NCBI GenBank assembly: GCA_964627665.1
Contig: CAZVKG010000003.1
Span: forward strand, 27,312 to 91,311
Reading direction: 5' to 3'
Origin: UBA1351 sp964627665
GTDB lineage: Bacteria; Bacillota; Clostridia; Lachnospirales; Vallitaleaceae
Length of the DNA stretch: 64,000 nucleotides
In this document: in pieces, positions 34,295-43,043 of the stretch
Numbering within the stretch: position 1 is the stretch's first letter
Layout: each line of letters opens with the position of its first letter
Translations under genes and position numbers: made by a program
Notes under the pieces: model-generated
The model's input: the letters and a program-made list of their open reading frames with translations, nothing else
What the model was told of the DNA's origin: nothing
Databases searched by the model: none

Positions 34295-35485
34295 CTATTT
34301 GATCTTACCGTGTTTTCGATTTAATATGGACGCCCGATATATTTTATCATATCCATATTTTTCTCTGACACGGTCGACCATTTCATCCACTTTATTATCC
34401 TCTTTATCTTTAGGCTCAAACAAAGAGATTTGTTGTACGTGATTATCCGAGAAATTCGACAACGAAATACCTAACAAACGAATTGGCTTATTGGCCTTAT
34501 TCTTTAAATAGAGCCCTAAGACAATTTCAAAAATTTGATTCGTTGCATCGGTAGATTGCTCTATACTAACACTTCGCGTCACGACCTGAAAATCATTATA
34601 TTTTATCTTCAGCTGAATCGTTCGACCTTTTAACATTTTCTTCCTAAGTCGATATCCAACTGTATCTGCTAAAACCAACAATTCTTGTTTTACTTCGTCG
34701 ACGTCTTTAATGTCCTGACTATATGTCAATTCATTCCCAACGCTTTGCAACTTGGATTTACTCTCCGGATCCAATACCGAGTTACTATGACCATTAGATG
34801 ATTGACGCATGGATTTTGCATGACGCTCTCCAAAGTTATCTTCTAACATCTTTAGAGATGCTGTTGCTAAATCACCAATGCTTTTTATTCCTAACTGATT
34901 TAACTTTGTTCCTGTCTTACCCCCAATTCCATAAAGTTTACCGACAGACATGGGCCACATTTTTTCTTGAATCTCATCGGGATAGAGTGTCGTTATTCCC
35001 ATCGGTTTTTTCATGTCTGAAGCCATTTTAGCCAATAGCTTGTTCGTAGAAATACCTACAGAGCAACCTAATCCAAGCTCATTATAAATATGTTGTTGAA
35101 TTTTATCAGCCATAACTTGAGGTTGGCCAAATAGATGCTCCGAACCTGTCATATCTAAAAACGCTTCATCAATAGAAAGTTGTTCTTTTAAGGGAGTATA
35201 CTGATCAAAAATATCCATCACCTGAGCACTCATTGATGCATAAAGTCCATAGGTAGATTTCACCGCAATAACTGTCGGAAGACAACGTTTTGCTTGATAT
35301 ATAGGCATCGTCGTCTTAATTCCATATGCCTTCGCTTCATAACTTGCAGCTAACACAATACCACTCCGGCGACTTGGGTCACCGACAACGATCATCGGCT
35401 GCCCTTGAAGTTCCGGGTGGATGACTTGCTCACAGGATGCAAAAAAAGAATTCATATCTATATGTAGTATTAACTGTTCTTTCAT
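34295..35485 (-). CDS. dinB: DNA polymerase IV (Y-family)
   Basis: This is an error-prone translesion DNA polymerase. Metal-binding residues D10 (HIDMNSFFAS) and D106/E107 (SIDEAFLD) are intact. The finger motif SYEAKAYGIKTTM and the helix-hairpin-helix GIGGKTGTKLNQLGI are present. The C-terminal little-finger region ends with QISLFEP, a beta-clamp-binding motif. The 396-residue length is normal. I see no LexA-type operator (CGAAC-N4-GTTCG) upstream, so SOS control is not supported by the sequence. Confidence 0.95.
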   Translation of the reverse strand: MKEQLILHIDMNSFFASCEQVIHPELQGQPMIVVGDPSRRSGIVLAASYEAKAYGIKTTMPIYQAKRCLPTVIAVKSTYGLYASMSAQVMDIFDQYTPLKEQLSIDEAFLDMTGSEHLFGQPQVMADKIQQHIYNELGLGCSVGISTNKLLAKMASDMKKPMGITTLYPDEIQEKMWPMSVGKLYGIGGKTGTKLNQLGIKSIGDLATASLKMLEDNFGERHAKSMRQSSNGHSNSVLDPESKSKLQSVGNELTYSQDIKDVDEVKQELLVLADTVGYRLRKKMLKGRTIQLKIKYNDFQVVTRSVSIEQSTDATNQIFEIVLGLYLKNKANKPIRLLGISLSNFSDNHVQQISLFEPKDKEDNKVDEMVDRVREKYGYDKIYRASILNRKHGKIK

Positions 35486-35534
35486 ACTTTCACCAACCTT
35501 TTGTTATCTACAATTATACCGTAAACTTTTCAAT

Positions 35535-35563
35535 TTGACACTACTATTTCTCTATGATATAAT
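35535..35563 (+). promoter_or_regulatory. Consensus sigma-A promoter of the rubredoxin-like gene
   Basis: TTGACA at 35535-35540, a 17-bp spacer and TATAAT at 35558-35563 form a perfect consensus promoter. Confidence 0.85.
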
Positions 35564-35579
35564 TTACTTGATTATCAAT

Positions 35580-35594
35580 TAATAACAATTATCA
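35580..35594. promoter_or_regulatory. Fur/PerR-like box downstream of the rubredoxin-like promoter
   Basis: TAATAACAATTATCA matches 12 of 14 defined positions of the Fur 7-1-7 consensus (TGATAAT-N-ATTATCA). It lies about 10-25 bases after the expected transcription start, where a repressor would block elongation or initiation. Confidence 0.45.
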
Positions 35595-35610
35595 AATAGG
35601 AGGTAACGAA

Positions 35611-35943
35611 ATGAGTTTATGGAAATGTTCACAATGTGGTTTTATTAATGAAGGCGAAACAGCACCGCTAGAATGTCCAAAGTGTGGTGCTCCACAAGAA
35701 AAGTTCAATGCATTAGATGATGAGGCTGCAAAAAAAGTATATGATTCAGATCGTACGAATGATATACACACAGAGATTATTAATTTATGTGCAGCAATCG
35801 TTGATTTGGCGCACGAAGGCGTTGAACTTGATTTGGATCCGGGTTGTGTTAGCGATTTTAAAAAAGCCATCGACGATGCTTGGGTCATTAAGCAACGTTC
35901 AAAAGCTGAATTAGCCATCCATGTCGGAAAAGGCAAATGGTAA
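35611..35943 (+). CDS. Rubredoxin-like protein with C-terminal helical domain
   Basis: The 110-residue protein starts MSLWKCSQCGFINEGE. The pairs CSQC and CPKC, 18 residues apart, form a rubredoxin-type iron site of the sort that ends rubrerythrins, here placed at the N-terminus. The remaining 75 residues are helical (HTEIINLCAAIVDLAHEGVELDLD) without a diiron EXXH pattern, so it is not a full rubrerythrin. It is likely a small electron carrier in oxidative-stress or anaerobic redox metabolism (inference). A strong promoter and Fur/PerR-like box precede it, and a terminator follows. Confidence 0.85.
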   Translation: MSLWKCSQCGFINEGETAPLECPKCGAPQEKFNALDDEAAKKVYDSDRTNDIHTEIINLCAAIVDLAHEGVELDLDPGCVSDFKKAIDDAWVIKQRSKAELAIHVGKGKW

Positions 35944-35978
35944 ACCACTAATCAACTTAACAGGTAAAATAATTAACC

Positions 35979-36011
35979 AAAAGCAAATGCTCCTAAGCAT
36001 TTGCTTTTTTT
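35979..36011 (+). terminator. Terminator of the rubredoxin-like gene
   Basis: AAAAGCAAATGCT and AGCATTTGCTTTTTTT form a 12- to 13-bp stem with a four-base loop, followed by a T-run. Confidence 0.88.
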
Positions 36012-36013
36012 AC

Positions 36014-36042
36014 TTGACGTAATGACCGTTCATGTTTAGAAT
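36014..36042 (+). promoter_or_regulatory. Promoter of the flavodoxin gene
   Basis: TTGACG at 36014-36019, a 17-bp spacer and TAGAAT at 36037-36042, just after the preceding terminator. Confidence 0.7.
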
Positions 36043-36062
36043 GTGATTAGGTAGGTGAATAT

Positions 36063-36533
36063 ATGAAAACCATTGTACTATATACAACAAGACACGGAAG
36101 TACTGAAGTAATCGCTAAAAATATCGCTTCTAAGCTTAATGCGGATGTGTGTAATATTCTAAAAGAACCCATTCCCAATTTAAGAGAATATGAAGCAATC
36201 ATTATTGGTGCCCCCATATATCTCGGATCAATTAATCCAAAAATGACCGCACTGATTGAGAGAAACACCTCTACGCTCTTAAGCAAAAAATTAGGGCTTT
36301 TCCTTGTTTGTCTCATGGATGAGGAGCTTGCTGCTGATCAATTTAATACAGCTTATGGAAACGAACTATTATCTCATTCAACAGCAGATGGATTTTTTGG
36401 TGGAAAAATGCCGGAAAATATGCTAAACCCAATCGAAAAAATCATTACACATGTTGCGTTTCGTCATAAACCCATACATGAAGATATTCTTACAACAGAA
36501 GTTGAAAAGTTTATTGAAATATTTAAAGCTTAA
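36063..36533 (+). CDS. Flavodoxin-domain protein (HemG-like)
   Basis: The 156-residue protein has an FMN phosphate-binding loop in YTTRHGSTEVIAKNIA and the conserved strand AIIIGAPIYLGSINPKM, closest in pattern to the flavodoxin-like protoporphyrinogen oxidase HemG/flavodoxin_5 group. It is cytosolic. The order rubredoxin-like protein then flavodoxin suggests a redox function. A heme role is not supported by any neighbour. It has its own promoter. Confidence 0.85.
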   Translation: MKTIVLYTTRHGSTEVIAKNIASKLNADVCNILKEPIPNLREYEAIIIGAPIYLGSINPKMTALIERNTSTLLSKKLGLFLVCLMDEELAADQFNTAYGNELLSHSTADGFFGGKMPENMLNPIEKIITHVAFRHKPIHEDILTTEVEKFIEIFKA

Positions 36534-36563
36534 AAGGTTGAGTGAAAACTCAACCTTTTTTTT
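36532..36563. terminator. Terminator at the end of the flavodoxin gene
   Basis: AAAAGGTTGAG and CTCAACCTTTT form an 11-bp stem with a six-base loop and T-runs. It contains the stop codons of both the flavodoxin gene and the convergent 36550-36864 gene. Confidence 0.85.
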
Positions 36564-36864
36564 GTGTGATTAATTCATCGATCATGCCAGTTCGATCGTA
36601 TAAAATTTTACATGTTGAATGTGTCAAGTCATTTGATTTAACCCATTCACAAAATTCACAATCCGTACGCCATCGTATATGAACAACGAATTCCCCCATT
36701 TGTGATACGGTTGATACATTTCCGGCTTCCTTACTTATTACACATAGATATACTGTTTTTTCATAATTTTTGACCGGTCCAAAACATTCACACTTCGTTA
36801 AAATCCCTATTACATGGGAGTTTTTAACTAAATCATTGCAAATCGCATTAATGACATCTTCCAT
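36550..36864 (-). CDS. Small cytosolic protein of unknown function
   Basis: The product has about 104 residues and no recognised family. It begins MEDVINAICNDLVKNSHVIG and contains seven or so cysteine/histidine residues in patterns such as TKCECFG, DCEFCEWV and HSTCK. These could bind metal or simply be reactive. It is soluble, alpha/beta, with a central VVHIRWRTDC strand. The upstream ATG at 36870 touches its ribosome site (AGGGG), so the ATG at 36864 is preferred. It is convergent with the flavodoxin gene and divergent from the large CoA-disulfide reductase gene. Confidence 0.6.
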   Translation of the reverse strand: MEDVINAICNDLVKNSHVIGILTKCECFGPVKNYEKTVYLCVISKEAGNVSTVSQMGEFVVHIRWRTDCEFCEWVKSNDLTHSTCKILYDRTGMIDELITQKKG

Positions 36865-36969
36865 TTGCATCCCCTGTCCTTATTATATCCCCAAGTTTGA
36901 TTACACCTCTATTTTATCACAAAATGCTTATTTATGCATTATTTCACATAATGTTTAATAAAATTAATG

Positions 36970-36998
36970 TTGACAACTTCATAAATACGTTGTATTAT
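36970..36998 (+). promoter_or_regulatory. Promoter of the CoA-disulfide reductase-like gene
   Basis: TTGACA at 36970-36975, a 17-bp spacer and TATTAT at 36993-36998. An A/T-rich leader of about 90 bases follows before the ATG at 37097. I see no clear structure in it. Confidence 0.75.
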
Positions 36999-37096
36999 TT
37001 ATATGTAATTATTTGAATATATCGTTAAATAGATTTATATGTTTTAAGGTTAATATTTTGTCAATCTAAGTTTTTACTCAAAGAAAGAGGTATATT

Positions 37097-39580
37097 ATGT
37101 CAAAAAAAGTTCTCATTGTTGGTGGTGTCGCCGGTGGCGCGTCAACCGCAGCACGTCTAAGACGATTAGACGAATCCGTTGAAATCATTTTGTTTGAACG
37201 AAGCCCTTATATTTCCTTTGCAAATTGTGGCCTCCCCTATTATATTGGCGGCACAATCAAAGAACGGGACTCTCTTCTTGTCCAAACGCCTGAAGCGATG
37301 AAAGCCCGATTCAATATTGATATTCGTGTCGAAAATGAAGTCATCGATATTGATCCGACACAAAAAACCGTTAAAGTTCATGATATAAAAACATCCACAA
37401 AATATGAAGAATCTTATGATTTTCTTGTCTTATCTCCCGGTTCAACACCAATAAAGCCTCCAATTCCGGGCATTGAAAGCAATAATATATTTTCTTTATG
37501 GAATATTCCGGATACAGATCGTATCAAGGATTTTGTTACAAATCATCATGTTAAAACAGCTACGGTTGTCGGTGGTGGATTTATCGGAATTGAAATGGTT
37601 GAAAATTTACATGATTTAGGGATCGAGGTTAATCTTGTTGAAATGCTCGATCAAGTTATGGCCCCGCTTGACTATGAAATGGCTCAAATTGTTCATAGCC
37701 ATTTATCTTCACAAGGTGTCCATCTTTATTTGAGTAATGGAGTTAAAGAATTTAAGTACAATCAAGGGGTTACCGATGTACACTTGCAAGATGGTACACG
37801 CCTATCCTCAGATATGGTTATCCTAAGCATCGGAATCTCACCAAATGGCGAATTAGCAAAATCAGCTGGCTTAACCACCAATCGACGTGGCGGAATCGTG
37901 GTTGATGAATATTTAAAAACTTCGGATCCTTATATCTATGCTTTAGGTGATGTTATTGAAGTCCTTGACTACATGACCGACGAAAAAACAATGATTCCTC
38001 TTGCCGGTCCTGCAAACAAACAAGGCCGCATCGTCGCCAATAATATTTGTGGACGAGATAGTATTTATGAAGGTAGCCAAGGAACGAGTGTGGCTAAAAT
38101 ATTCGATTTAACCGTTGCTAATACAGGTCTAAACGAAAAAACCTTAAATATTATGAGCAAAGAATATGGCAAGGACTATTTCCTCACCATCATTCAGCCA
38201 AAATCTCATGCCGGATATTATCCAGGTGCTTTTCCAATGACCTTAAAAGTTATATTTGATCAAGACGGCAAAATTCTAGGTGCACAAAATGTTGGTGTTG
38301 AAGGTGTTGAAAAACGAATCGATGTTATTGCAACCGCCATTCGATTTCATGGTACTATTTATGATCTTCAGCGTTTAGAACTTGCTTATGCTCCGCCCTA
38401 CTCATCTGCCAAAGATCCTGTGAACATGGCCGGATTTGCAGCGGAAAATATATTAAAAGGTGATCAAAATGTAATTTTATGGAAAGACATTGAAACATTA
38501 GATGCAGACACTTCACTTATTCTCGATGTTCGTGAAGATATCGAAGTCGAACTGGGAAAGATTGAAAATGCACGACACATACCTGTCAATGATTTGCGCG
38601 ATCGTCTATCCGAATTACCAAAAGATAAGGATATTATTGTCTATTGCGCCGTCGGAATCCGTGGTTATATCGCGGTAAGAATTCTTCAGCAGGAAGGATA
38701 TAAAGCTCGAAATCTCATTGGTGGATATAATGTTTACAAATATTTCCAAAAGGATTATACAAACCCCAATTGTATAATTGAAGATAAAAAACATGTTTTA
38801 TCCGAAGACGGGACTCCAGAATCAGCGATTCCCTCTGTCAAATCAAATGATTTAAGCTCAGCAATTAATCTTGATGCATGCGGCTTACAGTGTCCCGGTC
38901 CAATTATGAAGGTGAATCAAAAAATCAAAGAACTTAATGAGGGCGATATCATCAAAGTCTCTGCGACAGACTCAGGATTCCCCGTTGATGCAGAGGCTTG
39001 GTGCAAGAAAACCGGTAACCGTTTTATTAAGAAGGACAAAGAAGACAAAACCTATGTAACCTATATTCAAAAAGGGTCTTCCCAACCTCATATACATGCG
39101 TCCCGAAGCTTAAACGGAAGTACAATGGTTGTCTTTAGTGGCGATTTAGACAAGGCTATTGCTTCCATGATTATAGCCAACGGAGCCGCTGCCATGGGCA
39201 AAGAAGTAACTTTGTTTTTCACCTTCTGGGGATTGAATATTTTAAGAAAATCCGAAAAACAAAACGTATCTAAAGGATTTGTTGAAAATATGTTTGGCAT
39301 GATGATGCCTCGAGGAGTCAAGAAACTGAAGCTATCTAAGATGAACATGGGTGGATTAGGGACAAAAATGATGCATGGTGTTATGAAAGCAAAAAACGTT
39401 AACACCTTAGACGATTTAATTCAATCCGCAATGGATTCCGGCGTTAAATTTGTTGCATGTACCATGTCTATGGATATTATGGGCATTACCAAAGAAGAGC
39501 TCATTCATGGTGTTGAGTATGGTGGTGTTGCCGCCTATCTAGGCGCAACCGAAGAATCCAATCATAACTTATTTATCTAA
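37097..39580 (+). CDS. CoA-disulfide reductase-like FAD enzyme fused to rhodanese, TusA and DsrE domains
   Basis: The 827-residue chain carries four modules. Residues 1-450 are a pyridine-nucleotide disulfide oxidoreductase of the CoA-disulfide reductase type: VGGVAGGASTAAR FAD loop, active C44 in SFANCGLPYYIGG, NAD loop VVGGGFIGIE near 158-167. Residues 460-555 are a rhodanese with C517 in VYCAVGIRG. Residues 590-660 are TusA-like with C595/C599 in DACGLQCPGP. Residues 675-827 are DsrE/YchN-like with C788. The set can pass persulfide sulfur from FAD-linked reduction through carrier cysteines (inference from the families; similar fusions are known in anaerobes as CoA-persulfide or polysulfide reductases). 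It is monocistronic, and its 3' end overlaps the next convergent gene by 12 bases. Confidence 0.93.
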   Translation: MSKKVLIVGGVAGGASTAARLRRLDESVEIILFERSPYISFANCGLPYYIGGTIKERDSLLVQTPEAMKARFNIDIRVENEVIDIDPTQKTVKVHDIKTSTKYEESYDFLVLSPGSTPIKPPIPGIESNNIFSLWNIPDTDRIKDFVTNHHVKTATVVGGGFIGIEMVENLHDLGIEVNLVEMLDQVMAPLDYEMAQIVHSHLSSQGVHLYLSNGVKEFKYNQGVTDVHLQDGTRLSSDMVILSIGISPNGELAKSAGLTTNRRGGIVVDEYLKTSDPYIYALGDVIEVLDYMTDEKTMIPLAGPANKQGRIVANNICGRDSIYEGSQGTSVAKIFDLTVANTGLNEKTLNIMSKEYGKDYFLTIIQPKSHAGYYPGAFPMTLKVIFDQDGKILGAQNVGVEGVEKRIDVIATAIRFHGTIYDLQRLELAYAPPYSSAKDPVNMAGFAAENILKGDQNVILWKDIETLDADTSLILDVREDIEVELGKIENARHIPVNDLRDRLSELPKDKDIIVYCAVGIRGYIAVRILQQEGYKARNLIGGYNVYKYFQKDYTNPNCIIEDKKHVLSEDGTPESAIPSVKSNDLSSAINLDACGLQCPGPIMKVNQKIKELNEGDIIKVSATDSGFPVDAEAWCKKTGNRFIKKDKEDKTYVTYIQKGSSQPHIHASRSLNGSTMVVFSGDLDKAIASMIIANGAAAMGKEVTLFFTFWGLNILRKSEKQNVSKGFVENMFGMMMPRGVKKLKLSKMNMGGLGTKMMHGVMKAKNVNTLDDLIQSAMDSGVKFVACTMSMDIMGITKEELIHGVEYGGVAAYLGATEESNHNLFI

Positions 39581-40648
39581 GCGTTCATTTTTATATGCCA
39601 ACACCAATAATTTTGTTACATTGGAATAATTAAGGATTCCGTCCGGCTGATTATTCGCCTTTAAAAACAGATCATTTACCTGATTGTGTACTTTTTCTGT
39701 TTTTGGGCGGATATTTTTTTGCCAAAATTCTGAACGTGCTTGCAAGTCTTCACGGACATTTTCATGAAGACTTACATTTATGCGTTTATACGCTTCAGCA
39801 TCTGTCTGATATAATGAATTCCCAACATATGTCACCCCCGCTAAGTAGGCTGAATATCTAAATAAAGCCTCTTCATGGTGGGAGGCAGCTAAAAAGCCAA
39901 CAAAATTCGCGTCATCTTCACTGGCAAACCCTTGTTGGTGGGCCATTTCGTGACTTGCCACAAAGGGTAAAGATGTTATATGTGGCATAATATTAATGGT
40001 CGGTTCACTAAAGACATAAAGATATATTCCTGAATACCCACTCTGGCTAAACAAGCCGGATATACTAAGGGGTTTGACTCTTGCCTTTCTAGACCTAATA
40101 AATTCATATTCATCAGCTAAAATAGCATAGCCCTCATCTGTTCTCATCATAATATCTTCAAGAGATAGTAACTCCTCGTCTTGTAGTTGCTCTTTCGTAA
40201 AATTAGCTTGTTCAACGAACCATTGGTAAGTTTCTTCTAAATCTACTTGTGAAATTTGTTGATTTTCAAAAGCAAAAAGGTCTTCAATGTTCAAACGATA
40301 ATTATTCATTCCCCATAAGACTAAAAACAAGGTGACATTGACACTGATAAGCATAAAAAATCGAAGTAAATAGTCCAACCCCTTTACAAACTCTTTTTTC
40401 ACGCTGAAAAAAAGCCATAAAACCATAAAACTTAAAAGAAAAATAGCCAATATAACAAAATATATTTCCGTCAAACTAAAGGGAAAGGGTCTTGAAACAA
40501 GGTTTAACGCATTTACTAATAATGGATATATATTTCTTGAATATATATCCTCTACCCCTTCCGGCCAAATATGTCCCAAAAGAATTATTCCGAAACAAAT
40601 CACAATATTTGCAATAATAAACACAAGTTTCTTCGTCGATTTTTTCAT
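39569..40648 (-). CDS. DUF3810 family membrane metallopeptidase-like protein
   Basis: The 359-residue protein has an N-terminal block of about three membrane spans (about 8-28, 55-85, 93-115), then an extracytoplasmic or cytoplasmic domain with the zinc-peptidase pattern HEMAHQQGF (HExxH) and a nearby acidic ASEDDANFVGFLAASHH. DUF3810 proteins have this arrangement. Proteolytic activity has not been shown for the family as far as I know. It is monocistronic. The end overlaps the convergent CoA-disulfide reductase gene by 12 bases. Confidence 0.85.
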   Translation of the reverse strand: MKKSTKKLVFIIANIVICFGIILLGHIWPEGVEDIYSRNIYPLLVNALNLVSRPFPFSLTEIYFVILAIFLLSFMVLWLFFSVKKEFVKGLDYLLRFFMLISVNVTLFLVLWGMNNYRLNIEDLFAFENQQISQVDLEETYQWFVEQANFTKEQLQDEELLSLEDIMMRTDEGYAILADEYEFIRSRKARVKPLSISGLFSQSGYSGIYLYVFSEPTINIMPHITSLPFVASHEMAHQQGFASEDDANFVGFLAASHHEEALFRYSAYLAGVTYVGNSLYQTDAEAYKRINVSLHENVREDLQARSEFWQKNIRPKTEKVHNQVNDLFLKANNQPDGILNYSNVTKLLVLAYKNERLDK

Positions 40649-40796
40649 AAGCTTATCAATACTCCTTAATATATTAAAAAGATGTGACTAAACATTTAAT
40701 AATATCATACATTTATATTAAAATCCACCATCTTTTTAAATTTTATGTTAAAATAATATTATATACATGTAAATTCATATATGAGGAGGTTTTCCT

Positions 40797-41405
40797 ATGT
40801 CATTAAAAATTCTCGTTTACCTCATCGTTTCGACGCACTTAATCACACTTTTAGGCTACGACTTTGTTGATAGTACGTTAATAAAATATGAATTCATCCA
40901 AGAACCGATTCAAGAAGATATTCCTTTTGAATATATTCTGCCTATTGAAGGAAAAGAAGGTATTGTCGAACTAGAGCTATTGGCTTCCTACAACATTACT
41001 GCTCAAGTCAAAAGCATTCAAGATTATTCAGATGATTTCACTTCGCAAATATCTCCAAGAGATTTCGCTCTGGCATGGGGAGATGTAAACATGCCTTCAA
41101 TCGATAAACATGTTAATTACCGTCAAAATGAGCGCTGGTATTATTTTACTGTGAGTTCAAAAGCATCTGTGAATGCAGAATATGTTGATTATTATACTGC
41201 AAACACACATATCATTCCTGCAAATGAGACAATTTTAAGCATGGTAAAATCCGTTAACAAGAATGATCGAATTACCATGCAAGGTTATCTTGTTAACGCT
41301 TATTTTTCCAATGGTTATTGGGAATCTAGCTTAACTAGATCCGATACAGGTGACGGTTCATGTGAGATTATGTACGTAACCCATATTCAAATTCATTCAG
41401 ATTAA
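40797..41405 (+). CDS. Conserved uncharacterised exported protein
   Basis: The 202-residue product begins with a hydrophobic segment (about residues 3-20, LKILVYLIVSTHLITLLGYD), so it is secreted or anchored. The conserved-looking core includes ALAWGDVN, RQNERWYYF, a NTHIIPANE motif and SSLTRSDTGDGSCEIMYVTHI. I recall very similar patterns (GWG..., RRWY, NTHLIPA, TRSDTG-G-CE) in uncharacterised proteins of many bacteria. The function is unknown. The AGGAGG is well placed, and it is convergent with sufU with a four-base overlap of stops. Confidence 0.75.
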   Translation: MSLKILVYLIVSTHLITLLGYDFVDSTLIKYEFIQEPIQEDIPFEYILPIEGKEGIVELELLASYNITAQVKSIQDYSDDFTSQISPRDFALAWGDVNMPSIDKHVNYRQNERWYYFTVSSKASVNAEYVDYYTANTHIIPANETILSMVKSVNKNDRITMQGYLVNAYFSNGYWESSLTRSDTGDGSCEIMYVTHIQIHSD

Positions 41406-41842
41406 TCGCTCGCTTCCTTTGTATCTAAAACGTGTTTTAGGGTATGCCAAGCAAGCACAGCACACTTAACGCGTGCCGGCATATGTTGTATGTTCGATAA
41501 CAAGGTCGCATCCCCTAACAATGCTTCCACGTCTTCTTCGTCGCGCTCATTTTTTATCAGTTCAAGAAAAGCCTCAACTTTTTCTTGCGCTTCGTCGATA
41601 GTATTTCCCTTAATTAAATCAATCATCATTGATGTTGACGCCATGGATATAGCGCATCCCGAGCCCACAAAAGCAGCTTCTTTTATTTTGCTGTTTTCAA
41701 TATTCAATTCAAGCTCAATATCATCTCCACAGTTTGGATTATGTCCATGTTCATGATGGGTTTTTTCTACAAGCGGTCCGCGATTTTCAGTATTACGACT
41801 ATGTTCAATTATCATCTCATTATAAATCATATCAAGACTCAT
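41402..41842 (-). CDS. sufU: SufU-type iron-sulfur cluster assembly/zinc-dependent sulfurtransferase
   Basis: This 146-residue protein accepts sulfur from SufS. Cysteines are in NPNCGDDIEL, GSGCAISMAS and RVKCAVLAW, the SufU/IscU positions, and the sequence between the second and third is long, as in SufU. It is the last gene of sufCBDSU, overlapping sufS by 11 bases. The leading AGGAGG lies ten bases upstream of the ATG. The order is typical of Firmicutes. Confidence 0.96.
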   Translation of the reverse strand: MSLDMIYNEMIIEHSRNTENRGPLVEKTHHEHGHNPNCGDDIELELNIENSKIKEAAFVGSGCAISMASTSMMIDLIKGNTIDEAQEKVEAFLELIKNERDEEDVEALLGDATLLSNIQHMPARVKCAVLAWHTLKHVLDTKEASD

Positions 41843-43043
41843 AACCTAGCCACCTCCTTACGCTTTTTAAAGCGAGAATCAATGCATCCACATCGTCTTT
41901 TGTATTATAAATCGAAAAACTAATACGACATGTTCCCGTCAGTTCTAGATGCTTCATCAAGGGTTGAGCACAATGGTGCCCGGCTCGAATCGCTATATTG
42001 CTTTGGTCTAAGATGCTTGCAACATCATGCGGATGAACATCTTTCACTGTAAAAGAAATTATGGGGCCATATAAAATGGCATCCGAATCCTTTAGCGGCT
42101 GGACCAAACAAATAAAGTCAAGCTCACCTATTTGATCCACTGCATATTCACGTAACACATCTAAGGTATTATTGTTTTGCACCTGCCGATAAATCATATA
42201 GTCGACCGCAGCTCCCAAACCAATAACACCATCAATATTAGGGGTGCCTGCTTCCAGTTTGTTGGGCAAATCAGCAAAGGTCGTCTCTTGTTCTGTAACA
42301 TATTCAATCATGTCTCCACCAAAACGTGGCGGCGACATTGCTTCTAACCATTGACGTTTTCCATAGAGAACGCCTATCCCTGTTGGACCAAAACACTTAT
42401 GTCCGGAAAACGCAAAGAAATCAATGCCCAGTTGGCTAACATTTATCCGACGGTGGGTAATATATTGCGCTCCGTCACCAACAACAAGGGCTCCAACCGC
42501 ATGTGCTTTTTGAACAATCGTCTCAATCGGCGGGATCAAACCTACCGCATTTGACATCAAGGTTATGGCAATGATTTGCGTTGTCTCATCAATTTGTTTT
42601 AGCGATTCTTCCGAAAAATCATATATATATTCTAGAATCATGCCTTTCTTCTTAGCTAATTGTTGCCATGGAACCAGATTGCTATGATGTTCAAAAATGG
42701 AAAGGACAATTTTCTTACCCTTTTCAAATCGGTCATCTTCCTCGAAAAAATGCATGAGATGATTCATACTGTCTGTTGTTCCTTGGGTAAAAATAACTTC
42801 ATTGGCTTCCTTAGCCCCAATCCATTTGGCCACTTTTTTTCGAACTTCTTCATATTTTTCAGTGGCTTCAAAGCTCAATCGATAAGCACCACGATGAATA
42901 TTCGCGTGGGCATAGCTGGCATATTCGCTCATTGCATGAATAATCGGTCTCGCTCTTAGGCTTGACGCCGCTGAATCCAAATAGATTAGTTCCGGATTTT
43001 TCTCATAGACCGGAAAATCTTCCCGATAATTTGCATTAGGCAT
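41832..43043 (-). CDS. sufS: Cysteine desulfurase SufS
   Basis: This PLP-dependent class V aminotransferase-fold enzyme removes sulfur from cysteine for Fe-S assembly. The 403 residues carry the PLP lysine in FSGHKCFGPTGIGVLYG and the active-site cysteine loop RAGHHCAQPLM. TQGTTDSMNHL and EHHSN are also typical. It overlaps sufD by eight bases and sufU by 11, so translation is coupled. Confidence 0.97.
   Translation of the reverse strand: MPNANYREDFPVYEKNPELIYLDSAASSLRARPIIHAMSEYASYAHANIHRGAYRLSFEATEKYEEVRKKVAKWIGAKEANEVIFTQGTTDSMNHLMHFFEEDDRFEKGKKIVLSIFEHHSNLVPWQQLAKKKGMILEYIYDFSEESLKQIDETTQIIAITLMSNAVGLIPPIETIVQKAHAVGALVVGDGAQYITHRRINVSQLGIDFFAFSGHKCFGPTGIGVLYGKRQWLEAMSPPRFGGDMIEYVTEQETTFADLPNKLEAGTPNIDGVIGLGAAVDYMIYRQVQNNNTLDVLREYAVDQIGELDFICLVQPLKDSDAILYGPIISFTVKDVHPHDVASILDQSNIAIRAGHHCAQPLMKHLELTGTCRISFSIYNTKDDVDALILALKSVRRWLGYES

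Noticed and set aside
35486..35540. LexA (SOS) box before dinB
   Set aside because: No CGAAC-N4-GTTCG match was seen upstream of the dinB start.
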